This document shows positions 18,739 to 28,105 of a DNA stretch of 44,660 nucleotides, one piece after another. The notes under the pieces were generated by a model, which saw only the letters and a program-made list of their open reading frames with translations, did not search any database and had not been told where the DNA came from. Made by a program: the position numbers and the translations under genes. Location: the NCBI RefSeq assembly GCF_000425185.1, contig NZ_AULH01000025.1, forward strand, positions 1-44,660, given 5' to 3'. The DNA comes from Pleomorphomonas koreensis DSM 23070. Its GTDB lineage: Bacteria; Pseudomonadota; Alphaproteobacteria; Rhizobiales; Pleomorphomonadaceae. Numbering within the stretch: the first letter of the stretch is position 1; every line of letters begins with the position of its first letter.

Positions 18739-20001
18739 ATGACCAGGATTTTGGCCATCGCGTCGCTCTCGACGCTGCTCATGGCCGGCACCGCGCTGGC
18801 CGATACGACGCTGAAGCTCGTCGAGGTGATCACCAGCCCCGAGCGGACCGAGACGCTGAAGGGCATCGTCAAGACCTTCGAGGACGCCAACCCCGGCACC
18901 AAGGTGGAGATCGTGTCGCTGCCGTGGAGCCAGGCCTTCGAGAAGTTCGCCACCATGGTGTCGGCCGGCGAGACGCCCGACGTCGTCGAGATGCCCGACA
19001 CCTGGCTCGCCCTCTACGCCAACAACGGCGCGCTCGAAAGCCTCGAACCCTATCTCGACAAGTGGGAATACACCTCCGGCCTCACCTCGCGCGCCCTGGA
19101 GATGGGCCGCTCGGTGAAGAACACCGCCTACATGCTGCCCTACGGCTTCTATCTCCGCGCCATGTTCTACAACAAGAAGCTGTTGTCCGAGGCCGGCGTC
19201 GCCGAGCCGCCGAAGACGCTCGACGACTTCCGCGCGGCGGCCGAGAAGGTGTCGAAGCTGCCCGGCAAGTCGGGCTACTGCCTGCGCGGCGGCCCCGGCG
19301 GCCTCAACGGCTGGGTGATGTTCGGCGCCGCCATGGCCGGCGACAACGCCTTCTTCAAGGAAGACGGCACCTCGACCTTCGCCGACGAGGGCTGGACCAA
19401 GGGCGTCGCCTATCTCGTCGACCTCTACAGGTCCGGTCTCGCTCCGAAGGACAGCGTCAACTGGGGCTTCAACGAGATCGTCGGCGGCTTCTATTCGGGC
19501 ACCTGCGCCTTCCTCGACCAGGACCCGGACGCCCTGATCTCCATCGCCGAGCGCATGCAGCCGGAGGACTACGGCGTCGCTCCGATGCCCAAGGGGCCGG
19601 CCGGCAAGGCCTTCCCGACCATCGGCTACGGCGGCTGGTCGATGTTTGCCAGCAGCGAGCACAAGGACCTCGCCTGGAAGCTGATCGCCACGCTCGACGC
19701 GCCGGACGGCAACATCGAGTGGAACAAGCGCATCGGCGCGCTGCCGATCCATACGGCGGCCGAGAAGGACCCGTTCTATGCCCGCGACCAGTTCAAGGGC
19801 TGGTTCGAGGAACTGGCCGATCCGGACATCGTGCCGACCGTGATGCCGATGCATCTTGAGGAATTCGCCTTCTTCAAGGATTCGCTGGTGGTCAACACCA
19901 GCCAGAAGGCGCTGCTCGGCGAGATCTCGCCCGAGGACCTCGCCAAGCAGTGGGCCGACTACCTGACGGCCGCGCAGAAGAAGTTCCTCGCCAGCAAGTA
20001 A
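18739..20001 (+). CDS. Carbohydrate-type ABC transporter, extracellular solute-binding protein
   Basis: A 420-aa family-1 (MalE-like) binding protein with a Sec signal peptide (cleavage likely after GTALA). The mature part has the family features VKTFEDANPGTKVEIVSLPW, MVSAGETPDVVEMPDTWLA, and TIGYGGWSMFASSEHKDLAW in the C-lobe. The ribosome binding site AGGAAAGGGG precedes the ATG. With the two permeases and ATPase downstream it forms a complete sugar-type importer. I cannot name the substrate from sequence. Confidence 0.92.
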   Translation: MTRILAIASLSTLLMAGTALADTTLKLVEVITSPERTETLKGIVKTFEDANPGTKVEIVSLPWSQAFEKFATMVSAGETPDVVEMPDTWLALYANNGALESLEPYLDKWEYTSGLTSRALEMGRSVKNTAYMLPYGFYLRAMFYNKKLLSEAGVAEPPKTLDDFRAAAEKVSKLPGKSGYCLRGGPGGLNGWVMFGAAMAGDNAFFKEDGTSTFADEGWTKGVAYLVDLYRSGLAPKDSVNWGFNEIVGGFYSGTCAFLDQDPDALISIAERMQPEDYGVAPMPKGPAGKAFPTIGYGGWSMFASSEHKDLAWKLIATLDAPDGNIEWNKRIGALPIHTAAEKDPFYARDQFKGWFEELADPDIVPTVMPMHLEEFAFFKDSLVVNTSQKALLGEISPEDLAKQWADYLTAAQKKFLASK

Positions 20002-20017
20002 CGGGGCGGCCCCGGTC

Positions 20018-20044
20018 GTCCGGCGGGCATGAAGTCCGCCGGAC
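20018..20044 (+). repeat. Intercistronic hairpin after the solute-binding protein gene
   Basis: A perfect 9-bp stem (GTCCGGCGG pairing with CCGCCGGAC) with a 9-nt loop, 16 nt after the stop of the binding-protein gene and without U-run. It parallels the urtA-urtB hairpin in this window. An in-frame ATG at 20029 lies in its loop, which argues against that codon as start of the next gene. Confidence 0.7.
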
Positions 20045-20103
20045 GCGCTTCCGATCCGCCGACGCGGCTGCCCTTGCCGGCTATCCAAGCGAGTTCCAGT
20101 CCG

Positions 20104-21039
20104 ATGACCCTTTACAATTCGGTTGCGCCGCCCGCCGGCGACCGCCGGACGGCGATGCAGAAGATCGCCGCGGCCCTCGAACCGTGGCTCTATTCGGCGC
20201 CGGTGCTGATCCTGATCGTCGCCATCATGCTGGTGCCGCTGGCGCTCGGCGTCTCCTATGCCTTCCGCGACATCCGCCTGCTCAATCCGTTCAGCGGCGG
20301 CTTCGTCGGCCTCGCCCATTTCCGCGAGCTTGCCGCCGACAGCGCCTTCCGCGGCGCGCTCGTCAACACGCTGTGGTGGACCTTCTCGTCGGTCATCCTG
20401 CAATTCCTGTTCGGCCTGATCCTGGCGCTGCTGCTCAACCGGCCGTTCCGGGGCCGGGCGCTGGCGCAGGCGCTGTGCTTCCTGCCCTGGGCGGTGCCGA
20501 GCTTCCTGTCCGGCCTCGACTGGGCCTGGATGTTCAACCCGGTGGTCGGCCCCATCCCGCACTGGCTCACCGCGCTCGGCCTGATGGCCGAACCTTCCAA
20601 CATCCTCGCCGACCCCGACGTCGCCATGTGGGGGCCGATCGCCGCCAACGTCTGGTGGGGCATCCCCTTCTTCGCCATCACCATGCTGGCGGCGTTGCAG
20701 GCGATCCCCAAGGATCTCTACGAGGCGGCCGAGATCGACGGCGCCGGGCCGGTCGAGCGCTTCCGCTCGATCACCGTGCCGTTTCTGGCGCCGACCATGG
20801 CCATCTCGATCCTGCTGCGCACCGTCTGGATCGCCAATTTCGCCGACCTGATCATCGTCATGACCAACGGCGGCCCGGCCGACCGCACCCAGATCGTCGC
20901 CAGCTACATCTTCACCCAGGCCTTCCGCCGGCTCGACTTCGGCTACGCCTCGGCGATCGCCCTGGTGCTTCTCGTGCTGCTGCTCGCCTATTCGATGCTG
21001 ATCGTCGCCTTGCGCCAAACCATGATGTCGAGGCAGTAA
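20104..21039 (+). CDS. Sugar ABC transporter permease (MalF/UgpA-like)
   Basis: A 311-aa inner-membrane permease with six or so hydrophobic segments. The first begins near residue 35 (VLILIVAIMLVPLALGVSYA). The coupling motif EAAEIDGAGPVERFRSITVP, which contacts the ATPase, is near residue 215. Further family sequence includes FLPWAVPSFLSGLDWAWMFN and IIVMTNGGPADRTQ. Alternative starts are 20029, inside a hairpin loop, and 20155. I chose 20104, which gives a normal length. It is followed 3 nt later by the partner permease. Confidence 0.88.
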   Translation: MTLYNSVAPPAGDRRTAMQKIAAALEPWLYSAPVLILIVAIMLVPLALGVSYAFRDIRLLNPFSGGFVGLAHFRELAADSAFRGALVNTLWWTFSSVILQFLFGLILALLLNRPFRGRALAQALCFLPWAVPSFLSGLDWAWMFNPVVGPIPHWLTALGLMAEPSNILADPDVAMWGPIAANVWWGIPFFAITMLAALQAIPKDLYEAAEIDGAGPVERFRSITVPFLAPTMAISILLRTVWIANFADLIIVMTNGGPADRTQIVASYIFTQAFRRLDFGYASAIALVLLVLLLAYSMLIVALRQTMMSRQ

Positions 21040-21042
21040 CCG

Positions 21043-21876
21043 ATGACCCGCAAGCGCCTCCTCCTCACCGTGCTGCACCGGCTGGCCGTCCTCGCCTACG
21101 TGGCCTTCGCGCTATTCCCGCTGTTCTGGCTGCTGAAGGTGTCGGTGACGCCGACCAGCCTCCTCTACACCGAGGGCATCCGGATGTGGCCGTCGCGGGC
21201 CAGCATCGAACACTATGTCTTCGTGCTGACCCATTCGAGCTTCCCGACCTTCTTCCTCAACTCGACCATCGTCTCGGCGTCGACGGCGGTGATCGTCACC
21301 CTCGTCGCCTCGCTGGCCGGCTACGCCATGTCGCGCTTCATCTTTCGCGGCAAATACTGGATCATCGGCCTGTTGCTGCTGACCCAGATGTTCCCGCTGG
21401 TCATGCTGATCGCGCCGATGTTCAAGATGCTGTCGCCGCTTGGGCTGACCAACAGCCTTTCCGGCCTCATCGTCGTCTACGTCGCCTTCAACGTGCCGTT
21501 TGCCACCTTCCTGATGCAGTCCTTCTTCGACGGCATCCCCAAGGACCTCGAAGAGGCGGCGATGATCGACGGCGCGACGCGGTTCACCGCTTTCCGCCAG
21601 ATCATCCTGCCGCTGACGCTGCCCGGCATCGCCGCGACGCTCGGCTTCGTGTTCACGGCGGCCTGGAGCGAGCTGCTGTTCGCGCTGATGCTGATCTCCG
21701 ACAACCGGGCCACCACCTTCCCGGTCGGGCTCCTGTCCTTCGTCTCCAAGTTCTCCGTCGACTTCGGGCAGATGATGGCCGCCGGCGTGCTGGCGCTGAT
21801 CCCGGCCTGCCTGTTCTTCCTTCTGATCCAGCGCTATCTCGTGCAGGGCCTGACGGCCGGCGCGGTGAAGGGCTGA
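21043..21876 (+). CDS. Sugar ABC transporter permease (MalG/UgpE-like)
   Basis: A 277-aa permease, partner of the previous one. It has the N-terminal membrane segment LAVLAYVAFALFPLFWLLKV, then LAGYAMSRFIFRGKYW, the coupling motif EEAAMIDGATRFTAFRQIILP near residue 170, and AWSELLFALMLISDN. Length and organisation are typical of the MalG group. It starts 3 nt after the previous stop and ends 11 nt before the ATPase gene. Confidence 0.92.
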   Translation: MTRKRLLLTVLHRLAVLAYVAFALFPLFWLLKVSVTPTSLLYTEGIRMWPSRASIEHYVFVLTHSSFPTFFLNSTIVSASTAVIVTLVASLAGYAMSRFIFRGKYWIIGLLLLTQMFPLVMLIAPMFKMLSPLGLTNSLSGLIVVYVAFNVPFATFLMQSFFDGIPKDLEEAAMIDGATRFTAFRQIILPLTLPGIAATLGFVFTAAWSELLFALMLISDNRATTFPVGLLSFVSKFSVDFGQMMAAGVLALIPACLFFLLIQRYLVQGLTAGAVKG

Positions 21877-21887
21877 GGAGCGTTTCA

Positions 21888-22955
21888 ATGGCCTCGATCA
21901 CCATCCAGTCGGTCAGCAAGTCGTTTGGCGCCGTGTCGGTGCTGCGCGACATCGACCTTTCCATCGCCGACGGCGAGTTCGTGGTGCTGGTCGGCCCGTC
22001 CGGCTGCGGCAAGTCGACGCTGCTCAGGATGATCGCCGGCCTCGAAGACATCACCGGCGGCGAGATCCGCATCGACGGCCGGCGCGTCAACGAGGTGGCG
22101 CCCAAGGACCGCGACATCGCCATGGTGTTCCAGTCCTACGCGCTCTACCCGCACATGAGCGTCGCGGACAACATGAGCTACAGCCTGCGCCTCCGGAAGA
22201 CCGCCAAGGAGAGGATCGCCGAGGCGGTGCGGGCGGCGGCCGGCAAGCTCGGCCTCGACCCGCTGCTCGAACGGCGGCCGCGGGCGCTGTCCGGCGGCCA
22301 GCGCCAGCGCGTCGCCATGGGGCGGGCGATCGTCCGCCACCCCAAGGCCTTCCTGTTCGACGAGCCGCTCTCCAACCTCGACGCCCGCCTGCGCGAGCAG
22401 ATGCGCGCCGAGATCAAGCGGCTGCACAAGGCGATCGGCGCCACCTCGGTCTATGTCACCCACGACCAGATCGAGGCGATGACGCTGGCCGACCGCATCG
22501 TCGCCATGCACGGCGGCATCATCCAGCAGGTCGGCGACCCGCTCGACCTCTACGACCGGCCGGCCAACCTGTTCGTTGCCGGCTTCATCGGCTCGCCGGC
22601 CATGAACTTCATCGACGGCGCCTGCCGCGGCGGCGCCGTCGAGCCCCATGACGGCAGCCGCATTCCGCTGCCGGCCGGCCTCAAGGCCGCCGAGGGGCAG
22701 GCGGTGACGGTGGGCGTCCGGCCCGAGCACGTGCGCATCGTCGGCGCGGCCGAGCCGGGCAGCCACACGGCGCGGGTCGACCTCGTCGAACCGACCGGCT
22801 TCGGCACCATCGTGCACGTGCGCCTGCTCGGCGAAGACCTGAAGATCTACACCCTCGACCGCGCCGCCGCCCGCGTCGGCGGGCCGCTCCACATCATGCT
22901 CGACGGCGAGCGGCTGCACGTGTTCGACCGCGAGACGACGCAGCGCCTCGGCTGA
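21888..22955 (+). CDS. Sugar ABC transporter ATPase (UgpC/MalK-like)
   Basis: A 355-aa ATPase of the MalK/UgpC group. Walker A is GPSGCGKST near residue 37, the Q-loop is MVFQSYALYPHMSV, the signature is LSGGQRQRVAMGRAI, Walker B is FLFDEPLSNLDARL and the switch His is in YVTHDQIEAMTLADRI. A C-terminal TOBE/OB regulatory domain (about 240-355) includes TVGVRPEHVRIV. A GAGGAG ribosome binding site precedes the ATG at 21888. Confidence 0.94.
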   Translation: MASITIQSVSKSFGAVSVLRDIDLSIADGEFVVLVGPSGCGKSTLLRMIAGLEDITGGEIRIDGRRVNEVAPKDRDIAMVFQSYALYPHMSVADNMSYSLRLRKTAKERIAEAVRAAAGKLGLDPLLERRPRALSGGQRQRVAMGRAIVRHPKAFLFDEPLSNLDARLREQMRAEIKRLHKAIGATSVYVTHDQIEAMTLADRIVAMHGGIIQQVGDPLDLYDRPANLFVAGFIGSPAMNFIDGACRGGAVEPHDGSRIPLPAGLKAAEGQAVTVGVRPEHVRIVGAAEPGSHTARVDLVEPTGFGTIVHVRLLGEDLKIYTLDRAAARVGGPLHIMLDGERLHVFDRETTQRLG

Positions 22956-23044
22956 GTCCCGGCCGTTTTGCGCGGATGGAAGGGCCGGAGCCGCATGATA
23001 TGGTCCGGCGAGCCGCCCCGCGACGGGCGGCCCGGAGCACGGAC

Positions 23045-23728
23045 ATGCCTGGCGCGGGCGACTATCGGGCGGTGGCCTTCGACTATGACGGCACCCTCAC
23101 GGACGGCGGCCGAATGAGCGCCGAGACGGCGGCGGCGCTCGCCGCGCTGCGGCACGCCGGCTATCGGCTGATCCTGGTGTCCGGCCGGCGGCTCGAAAGG
23201 ATCAGGGCGGCGTGCAGCCGGCTCGACCTGTTCGACGAGATCATCCTTGAAAACGGCGCCGTTTCCTTCTGCCCGGCGACCGGCAGGGAGGAACTGATCG
23301 CCCCGCCGCTCGATGCCGGCTTCCTGGCCGAACTCTGCCGCGAAATCCCTCAAGCGGAGCTGTTCACCGGACGCTCGATGCTGGCGACCGGCGCCGAACA
23401 CGCCGACCGGATCAGGGCGGCGATGGGGCGCGGCGGCTATCGGCTCGACATCATCGGCTGCGGCGAGCGGGTGCTGGTTCTGCCGGAAGGCGTCGACAAG
23501 GGCAGCGGCCTTGCCCATGCCCTTGAACGCCTCGGGCTGCGCGGCGATCAGGTGATCGTCGTCGGCGACGAGGCCAACGATCTGGCGCTGTTCGGGCTCG
23601 GCGGCCTCGGCGTCGCCGTCGGCAACGCGGCGCCGCAGCTGAAGGCCGCCGCCGATCTGGTGATGTCCGGCGAGGGCGGCCAGAGCGTGCGGAAGCTGAT
23701 CGGCCTGTTGCTGGCCGGCCGGCTCTGA
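23045..23728 (+). CDS. HAD-superfamily (type IIB) phosphatase
   Basis: A 227-aa Cof-type HAD hydrolase. Motif I is AFDYDGTLTDGG (nucleophile and acid/base Asp), motif II is ILVSGRRLE, the Lys of motif III lies in the cap-to-core region around VDKGSGL, and motif IV is VVGDEANDLALF. Members dephosphorylate sugar phosphates or cofactors. The gene follows the sugar transporter in the same direction, which suggests a sugar-phosphate substrate, but this is inference. I chose the ATG at 23045 after GGAG; 22976 is possible. A GCCGCCC/GGGCGGC hairpin lies at 23012-23031. It ends 8 nt from convergent moaA. Confidence 0.82.
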   Translation: MPGAGDYRAVAFDYDGTLTDGGRMSAETAAALAALRHAGYRLILVSGRRLERIRAACSRLDLFDEIILENGAVSFCPATGREELIAPPLDAGFLAELCREIPQAELFTGRSMLATGAEHADRIRAAMGRGGYRLDIIGCGERVLVLPEGVDKGSGLAHALERLGLRGDQVIVVGDEANDLALFGLGGLGVAVGNAAPQLKAAADLVMSGEGGQSVRKLIGLLLAGRL

Positions 23729-23736
23729 CCGGTGGA

Positions 23737-24735
23737 TCAGCCGCCCAGCACCGACATCGGCCGTTCGAGAGCCGGGCCGAGGTCGCGGACAATGCGGAAG
23801 TCGTGCCCCCTCGGCTTGCGGGAGATCGCCCTGTCGATGGCCGCGTTGAGGCCGTCGTCGTCGGCCGAGCCCCGCAAGGCCGCCCGGAGGTCGGTACCCC
23901 GCTCCTGGCCGAGGCAGGTATAGAGCAGGCCGGTGGCGCTGACGCGGACGCGGTTGCAACCGTCGCAGAAGCTGTGGCTCATCGGCGTGATGAAACCGAT
24001 CCGGCCGCCCGTTTCGGCGACGCGCACGTAGCGGGCCGGCCCGCCGGTGCGGTCGGCGGTGTCGAGAAGCGTCCAGCGCCGCTCGATGTGGCGGCGCAAC
24101 TGATCGAGCGGCAGATACTGGTCGACCCGCTCGACGTCGAGGCGGCCGAGCGGCATGGTTTCGATCAGCGTCAGGTCCATGCCCCGGCCATGGGCGAAGG
24201 CGATCAGCCGGTCGACCTCCGGCTCGATGACGCCCTTCAGCGCCACGGCGTTGAGCTTGACCTTCAGGCCGGCCGCCGCGGCGGCGGCGATGCCGTCGAG
24301 GACGTCGGACAGCGCGCCATGACGGGTGATGCCGGCGTAACGGGCGGTATCGAGCGTATCGAGCGACACGTTGACGCGGCGGACGCCGGCCGCCGCCAGA
24401 TCCTCGGCGAAGCGGGCGAGCCGGATGCCGTTGGTGGTCAGCGTCAGCTCGCGCAGCCTGCCGCCGGCGAGGTGGCGCGACAGCCGGCGGAACAGGCTCA
24501 GCACATCCTTGCGCACCAGCGGCTCGCCGCCGGTGATGCGGATCTTGTCGATGCCGCGGGCGACGAAGGCCGACGACAGCCGGTCGAGTTCCTCGAAGGA
24601 CAGGAGGTCTTTCCGGGAGACGAAGGTGACGTCGTCGGTCATGCAATAGCCGCAGCGCAGATTGCAGCGGTCGGTCACCGACAGGCGAAGATAGCGGATG
24701 GAACGGCCGAAGCCGTCGGTCAGGGAAGCGGTCAT
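23737..24735 (-). CDS. moaA: GTP 3',8-cyclase MoaA (molybdenum cofactor biosynthesis)
   Basis: A 332-aa radical SAM enzyme for the first step of molybdopterin synthesis, turning GTP into 3',8-cyclo-GTP. The N-terminal [4Fe-4S] motif is CNLRCGYC (CX3CX2C), followed by [11 protein letters not shown]. The second, substrate-binding cluster is in the C-terminal part ([14 protein letters not shown] and LYTCLG; CX2CX13C). It ends with the essential Gly-Gly. It starts 20 nt after the GAF-CRP regulator on the same strand, and lies at the end of the molybdoenzyme island, so it probably boosts cofactor supply for that enzyme. Confidence 0.96.
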   Translation of the reverse strand: MTASLTDGFGRSIRYLRLSVTDRCNLRCGYCMTDDVTFVSRKDLLSFEELDRLSSAFVARGIDKIRITGGEPLVRKDVLSLFRRLSRHLAGGRLRELTLTTNGIRLARFAEDLAAAGVRRVNVSLDTLDTARYAGITRHGALSDVLDGIAAAAAAGLKVKLNAVALKGVIEPEVDRLIAFAHGRGMDLTLIETMPLGRLDVERVDQYLPLDQLRRHIERRWTLLDTADRTGGPARYVRVAETGGRIGFITPMSHSFCDGCNRVRVSATGLLYTCLGQERGTDLRAALRGSADDDGLNAAIDRAISRKPRGHDFRIVRDLGPALERPMSVLGG

Positions 24736-24755
24736 GATCGTCGCGGGAGCGGCCG

Positions 24756-26504
24756 TCAGCGCAGCACCCGCAGTTCCTCCCTGAGGCTGTCGATGTCCGG
24801 GATGACGAAGGTGCGCGGCGCCGGCTTGCGGATGTCGCCCGAGCGGATCAGCTCGGCGAGCACCGTCGACACCGACTGGCGGGCGGCGCCGATCGCCATG
24901 GCGAGATCGTCGCCGTGCGGCGCCGATTCGATGACGACGCCGTCCGGCATCGGCCGGCCGTCGTGCTCAGCCATCTCGCAGAGATAGCGGATCAGCCGGT
25001 AGCGGACGCTGCGGAAGGCGATCTCGCCGACCATGGTCAGCGACCGGTTCAGCATCTTCTCGACCGCCGGCAGGATGCACAGGCTGAATTCGGGATGGGT
25101 GCGGGTGAGCCGGCGGAAGACGGTGCGCGGGATCACCGCCGCCTCGCCCTCCTTGCGCACCTCGACGACCATCTCCGGCTGGAGCGGCACGGCATCGCCC
25201 GGTCCGAGCATGAACAGCGTCAGCTCCTTGCCCTCGTGCGAGGCGAAGCAGCGGTACTGGCCGGAGGCGGCGATGAAGATGGCCTCGCCCGTCTCGTCCA
25301 TCAGATTGACGCCGTAGATCAGATGGCCGGCCTTCATCCGGGACAGCCGCGGGCCGCCGTCGCCTTGCAGCGTCTCGAGCACCACATGCGGCAGCGCCTC
25401 GGCGCCGGCCGGCTCGGCGACCGCCGGCCGTGCCGCCTCGCCGTCGAGCGTCCTCTTCGCCTCGCTGTCGGCCAGCGGCTTCGGCGGCATCTGCAGGCGC
25501 GCGAAGAAGGTCGAGCCCTGCATCGACTGCACCACGCATTCGTCGGCCGAAGCCTGCCGCGTGACGGTGGCGTGCTGCACTGAGAACAGCTGCCGGAAAT
25601 GCATGACGCCGATCACCGACCAGCTGAGGCCGATCAGCTCGATGGCGGCGCGGTTGGCGCCGACCAGCCGGTCGCTGTCGAAGGCGAGCAGCCCCTCGTG
25701 CGGGCTGCCGAGCAGACGCGGATTGGAATGGAGGTGCATCTGCTCGCAGCGGCCGTAGCGCCGCTCGAACAGGCGGCGTTCGATCTCGCTGGCCGCCCGC
25801 TTCAGGAGCGGCAGCGAATAGTCGTGGCCGACGGTGACCGAGGTCGACAGATCGAGGGCACCGACCAGAATGCCGCAGGGATCGACGATCGGCACGGCCG
25901 AGCAACTGATGGTGGTGTTGAGGTTGCAGAAATGCTCGGCGCCGATCACCGACAGGGCGAAACGCTCCGACAGGGCGGTGCCGATGGCGTTGGTGCCGAT
26001 CGACTGCTCCGACCAGTCGCCGCCGACGGTGAGGCCGAGCTTGTCGGCCTCGTCGCTGAACGCGCTGTCGCCGAGTCTCAGCAGCACGACGCCGTTGGGG
26101 TCGGTGAGAACCACCACCCCGCTGAATCCCTGCGTCTCCCGGCAGAGCGACACCACTTCGCCCCAGGCCGCGACGATCAGCTCCTCGTTGCGTTGCAGGA
26201 GTTCCTTGAGGGCGGTTTCCGCCAGCCGGCTGTCGCGAACCCGCGACAGGCTGTGGGCGAGACCATGCTGGCCGCTGCGCTGCCAGGACCTGAGGATGGG
26301 CAGGGGAATGCCGTCCGGTACGGTGCCGTCCGACATGAATTTCGATCTGAGGGCCAGGATGTTGTCCTGGTTGGGCAGGGGGCCGCGGTGCGCAGTTCGC
26401 TCGTGCCGTCCCGGCAGATGCCGGCAATGGCCGCAATGAACCTGCCCGTCGATCAGGTTGGCGCAGGGCTCGCTGTCAATTCGCTGCGGCAGGACCATCG
26501 TCAT
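24756..26504 (-). CDS. Chimeric GAF-PAS-CRP/FNR-type transcription regulator
   Basis: A 582-aa protein joining two regulator families. Residues about 60-240 resemble the N-terminal GAF sensor of AcoR-type activators ([31 protein letters not shown]). A PAS-like segment follows (about 270-340). Residues about 375-490 form a cyclic-nucleotide-binding-like beta barrel as in CRP/FNR ([26 protein letters not shown]), and about 500-560 a CRP-type winged helix ([21 protein letters not shown]). The AAA+ sigma-54 domain expected of AcoR is absent. An N-terminal CX9CX2C (Cys14, Cys24, Cys27) could hold a metal or Fe-S cluster. ATG 26504 has a strong GGGAGG site. Likely controls the Mop island. Confidence 0.85.
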   Translation of the reverse strand: MTMVLPQRIDSEPCANLIDGQVHCGHCRHLPGRHERTAHRGPLPNQDNILALRSKFMSDGTVPDGIPLPILRSWQRSGQHGLAHSLSRVRDSRLAETALKELLQRNEELIVAAWGEVVSLCRETQGFSGVVVLTDPNGVVLLRLGDSAFSDEADKLGLTVGGDWSEQSIGTNAIGTALSERFALSVIGAEHFCNLNTTISCSAVPIVDPCGILVGALDLSTSVTVGHDYSLPLLKRAASEIERRLFERRYGRCEQMHLHSNPRLLGSPHEGLLAFDSDRLVGANRAAIELIGLSWSVIGVMHFRQLFSVQHATVTRQASADECVVQSMQGSTFFARLQMPPKPLADSEAKRTLDGEAARPAVAEPAGAEALPHVVLETLQGDGGPRLSRMKAGHLIYGVNLMDETGEAIFIAASGQYRCFASHEGKELTLFMLGPGDAVPLQPEMVVEVRKEGEAAVIPRTVFRRLTRTHPEFSLCILPAVEKMLNRSLTMVGEIAFRSVRYRLIRYLCEMAEHDGRPMPDGVVIESAPHGDDLAMAIGAARQSVSTVLAELIRSGDIRKPAPRTFVIPDIDSLREELRVLR

Positions 26505-26749
26505 GCCCTCCCCAGTGCCCGGATTTGATAGATTGCGCATAGCCCCATGGCCCGGATCGCCGTGATCCGGGGCGGGCGTGCACGGGCTGCCGACATGGCA
26601 AAGGCGGCAAAACGGATCGCGCGGGACGGATTTCCGAGCAGTCGCCGGATGAAGGCCGGACACCGGACAGAGTTGGCCTCGCCCGTTATGAAAATGATCA
26701 TAGGCACCGGCGGGGCTAAATCGTTATGATCCATCAGTCGATATAACCT
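26505..26749. promoter_or_regulatory. Upstream region of the chimeric regulator with repeats
   Basis: This 245-bp gap has no gene. CCCGGAT and ATCCGGG form an inverted repeat at 26551-26571, about 50 nt before the regulator start. An AT-rich pocket at 26684-26750 carries two direct copies of CGTTATGA (26684 and 26722) and a GTTAT/ATAAC dyad (26723-26746) directly at the 3' end of the ligase gene. These may be operator or transcript-end elements; I see no clear U-run terminator. Confidence 0.35.
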
Positions 26750-28105
26750 TCAACTATATAACGCTGCCGGTCTTGTTGGTTCCGGGCCGTCGGGAGAGGG
26801 CGAGCCCGGCGCCCGAAGCCGCCGTTTCCGGCAGATCGGCCAGGCCGCTCCGGCCGCCTCGGCGATGTCGAGGACGAGATCGCCCGCCGCGAGCGCCGCG
26901 GCGATGTCCGTCCGGCCGGCCAGGGCCGCCCGCACCTTCGGCACGGCCGAGGGAGCGCCGGCGACGATGTCGAGGCGCAGCCTCACCGGCGGTCCGGCAG
27001 TCGCTGTTGCCATGAAGTCGATGACGCCGGCCGCCGAGAACACGGCGTCGTCGATGATGTCGATGTCGAGGCTGTGGCCAGATCTCAGCACGATCTTCCC
27101 GGCGGCATGACCCTTGAGGTTTTTCAGCCGCCGCAGCACCGAGCCGCAGCGGCACGGCCGCGGATCGATGGCGGCGAGGTCGCCGGTGCGATAGCGGATG
27201 AGCGGCTGTCCGGCCCGCGTCAGCGTGGTGAGGACGATCTCGCCTGTCGTTCCGTCGAGGACGGGCCGGCCGGTCAGGGGATCGACGATCTCGACGTGCA
27301 GATCGGTTTCGCGGATGTGCAGGCCGTCGTGGGCGTGGCAGGCGAGCGCCCCGCCGTAGCCGGTTTCGGTCATCCCCCAGTGATCGAACACCTCGCAGCC
27401 CCAGAGGTCGGCCAGCGCCAGCCGCAGGCTCGGCGAGATGGTATCGGCGCTGACCAGCGCCGTCTCGATCCGGAGCGGCGAGCCGCCGTCGCTCGCCGAG
27501 CGCCTGACAGCCGCGCCGAGCGTCACCGGCATGCCGGCGATCGCCGTCGGGCGGGCGGCGCGCAACGCCGCGACGACGGCGTCGATGGTGCCGTCGACCG
27601 GCAGCGCCAGCGGCTCGGCGTCGAGGCGGGTGAGACCGCGCATCAGGAGGTCGCCGACGCTGCCGGGCGTCCGCGTCGGAAAGGCGACGGCCACCGTCTC
27701 GCCCGGCCGCACCAGGGTCGCCATGCCCCGGCGGAAATAGTCGATGGTCGCCTCGATGTCCGCCTCGGTGAAGAAGATGCGCTTCGGCGCGCCCGAAGTG
27801 CCGGAGGTCGGGATGGTCACCAGCCGGGCGGCATCGCGCAGCGGCAGGGCGGTCAGCGTCGGGTCGGCCCGGCCGAGATCGTCGGGGCAGGTGAACGGCA
27901 GGCGGCCGAGGTCGGCCAGCGTCGCGAGACGGTCGTCGGCCGGCCAGTCGCGCCGCGACCGGTAGAACGGGCTCCTCGCCCGCGCCTCGGCGATGACGGC
28001 GTTGAGTCGGTCGAGCCGGTAGGTCTCGACCTCGGCGCGGCTCGGCGCGTGGCCGAGCGCCATCCGCCGGCCGGCCCAGGCGTCGAGCGTGCCGGCGCCC
28101 GTCAT
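26750..28105 (-). CDS. PaaK-like AMP-forming CoA ligase of the Mop island
   Basis: A 451-aa adenylate-forming enzyme of the phenylacetate-CoA ligase group. The phosphate-binding loop is TSGTSGAPKRIFF near residue 110, the adenine region is DHWGMTETGYGG, and the ribose-binding Asp is in YRTGDLAAI. A PaaK-type C-terminal domain follows (CRCGSVLRRLKNLKGHA). It would activate a carboxylate as an acyl-AMP and then acyl-CoA. From memory it corresponds to the NCBI DVU_1553 family. ATG 28105 overlaps the radical SAM fusion gene by 4 nt. In a molybdenum aldehyde-oxidase operon it could activate the acid product, or run in reverse on a CoA ester. Substrate unknown. Confidence 0.87.
   Translation of the reverse strand: MTGAGTLDAWAGRRMALGHAPSRAEVETYRLDRLNAVIAEARARSPFYRSRRDWPADDRLATLADLGRLPFTCPDDLGRADPTLTALPLRDAARLVTIPTSGTSGAPKRIFFTEADIEATIDYFRRGMATLVRPGETVAVAFPTRTPGSVGDLLMRGLTRLDAEPLALPVDGTIDAVVAALRAARPTAIAGMPVTLGAAVRRSASDGGSPLRIETALVSADTISPSLRLALADLWGCEVFDHWGMTETGYGGALACHAHDGLHIRETDLHVEIVDPLTGRPVLDGTTGEIVLTTLTRAGQPLIRYRTGDLAAIDPRPCRCGSVLRRLKNLKGHAAGKIVLRSGHSLDIDIIDDAVFSAAGVIDFMATATAGPPVRLRLDIVAGAPSAVPKVRAALAGRTDIAAALAAGDLVLDIAEAAGAAWPICRKRRLRAPGSPSPDGPEPTRPAALYS

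Noticed and set aside
17386-21078. A 1230-codon minus-strand frame opposite the ABC transporter genes
   Set aside because: It is a shadow of the lyase, binding-protein and permease genes, with no recognisable domain and no ribosome binding site.
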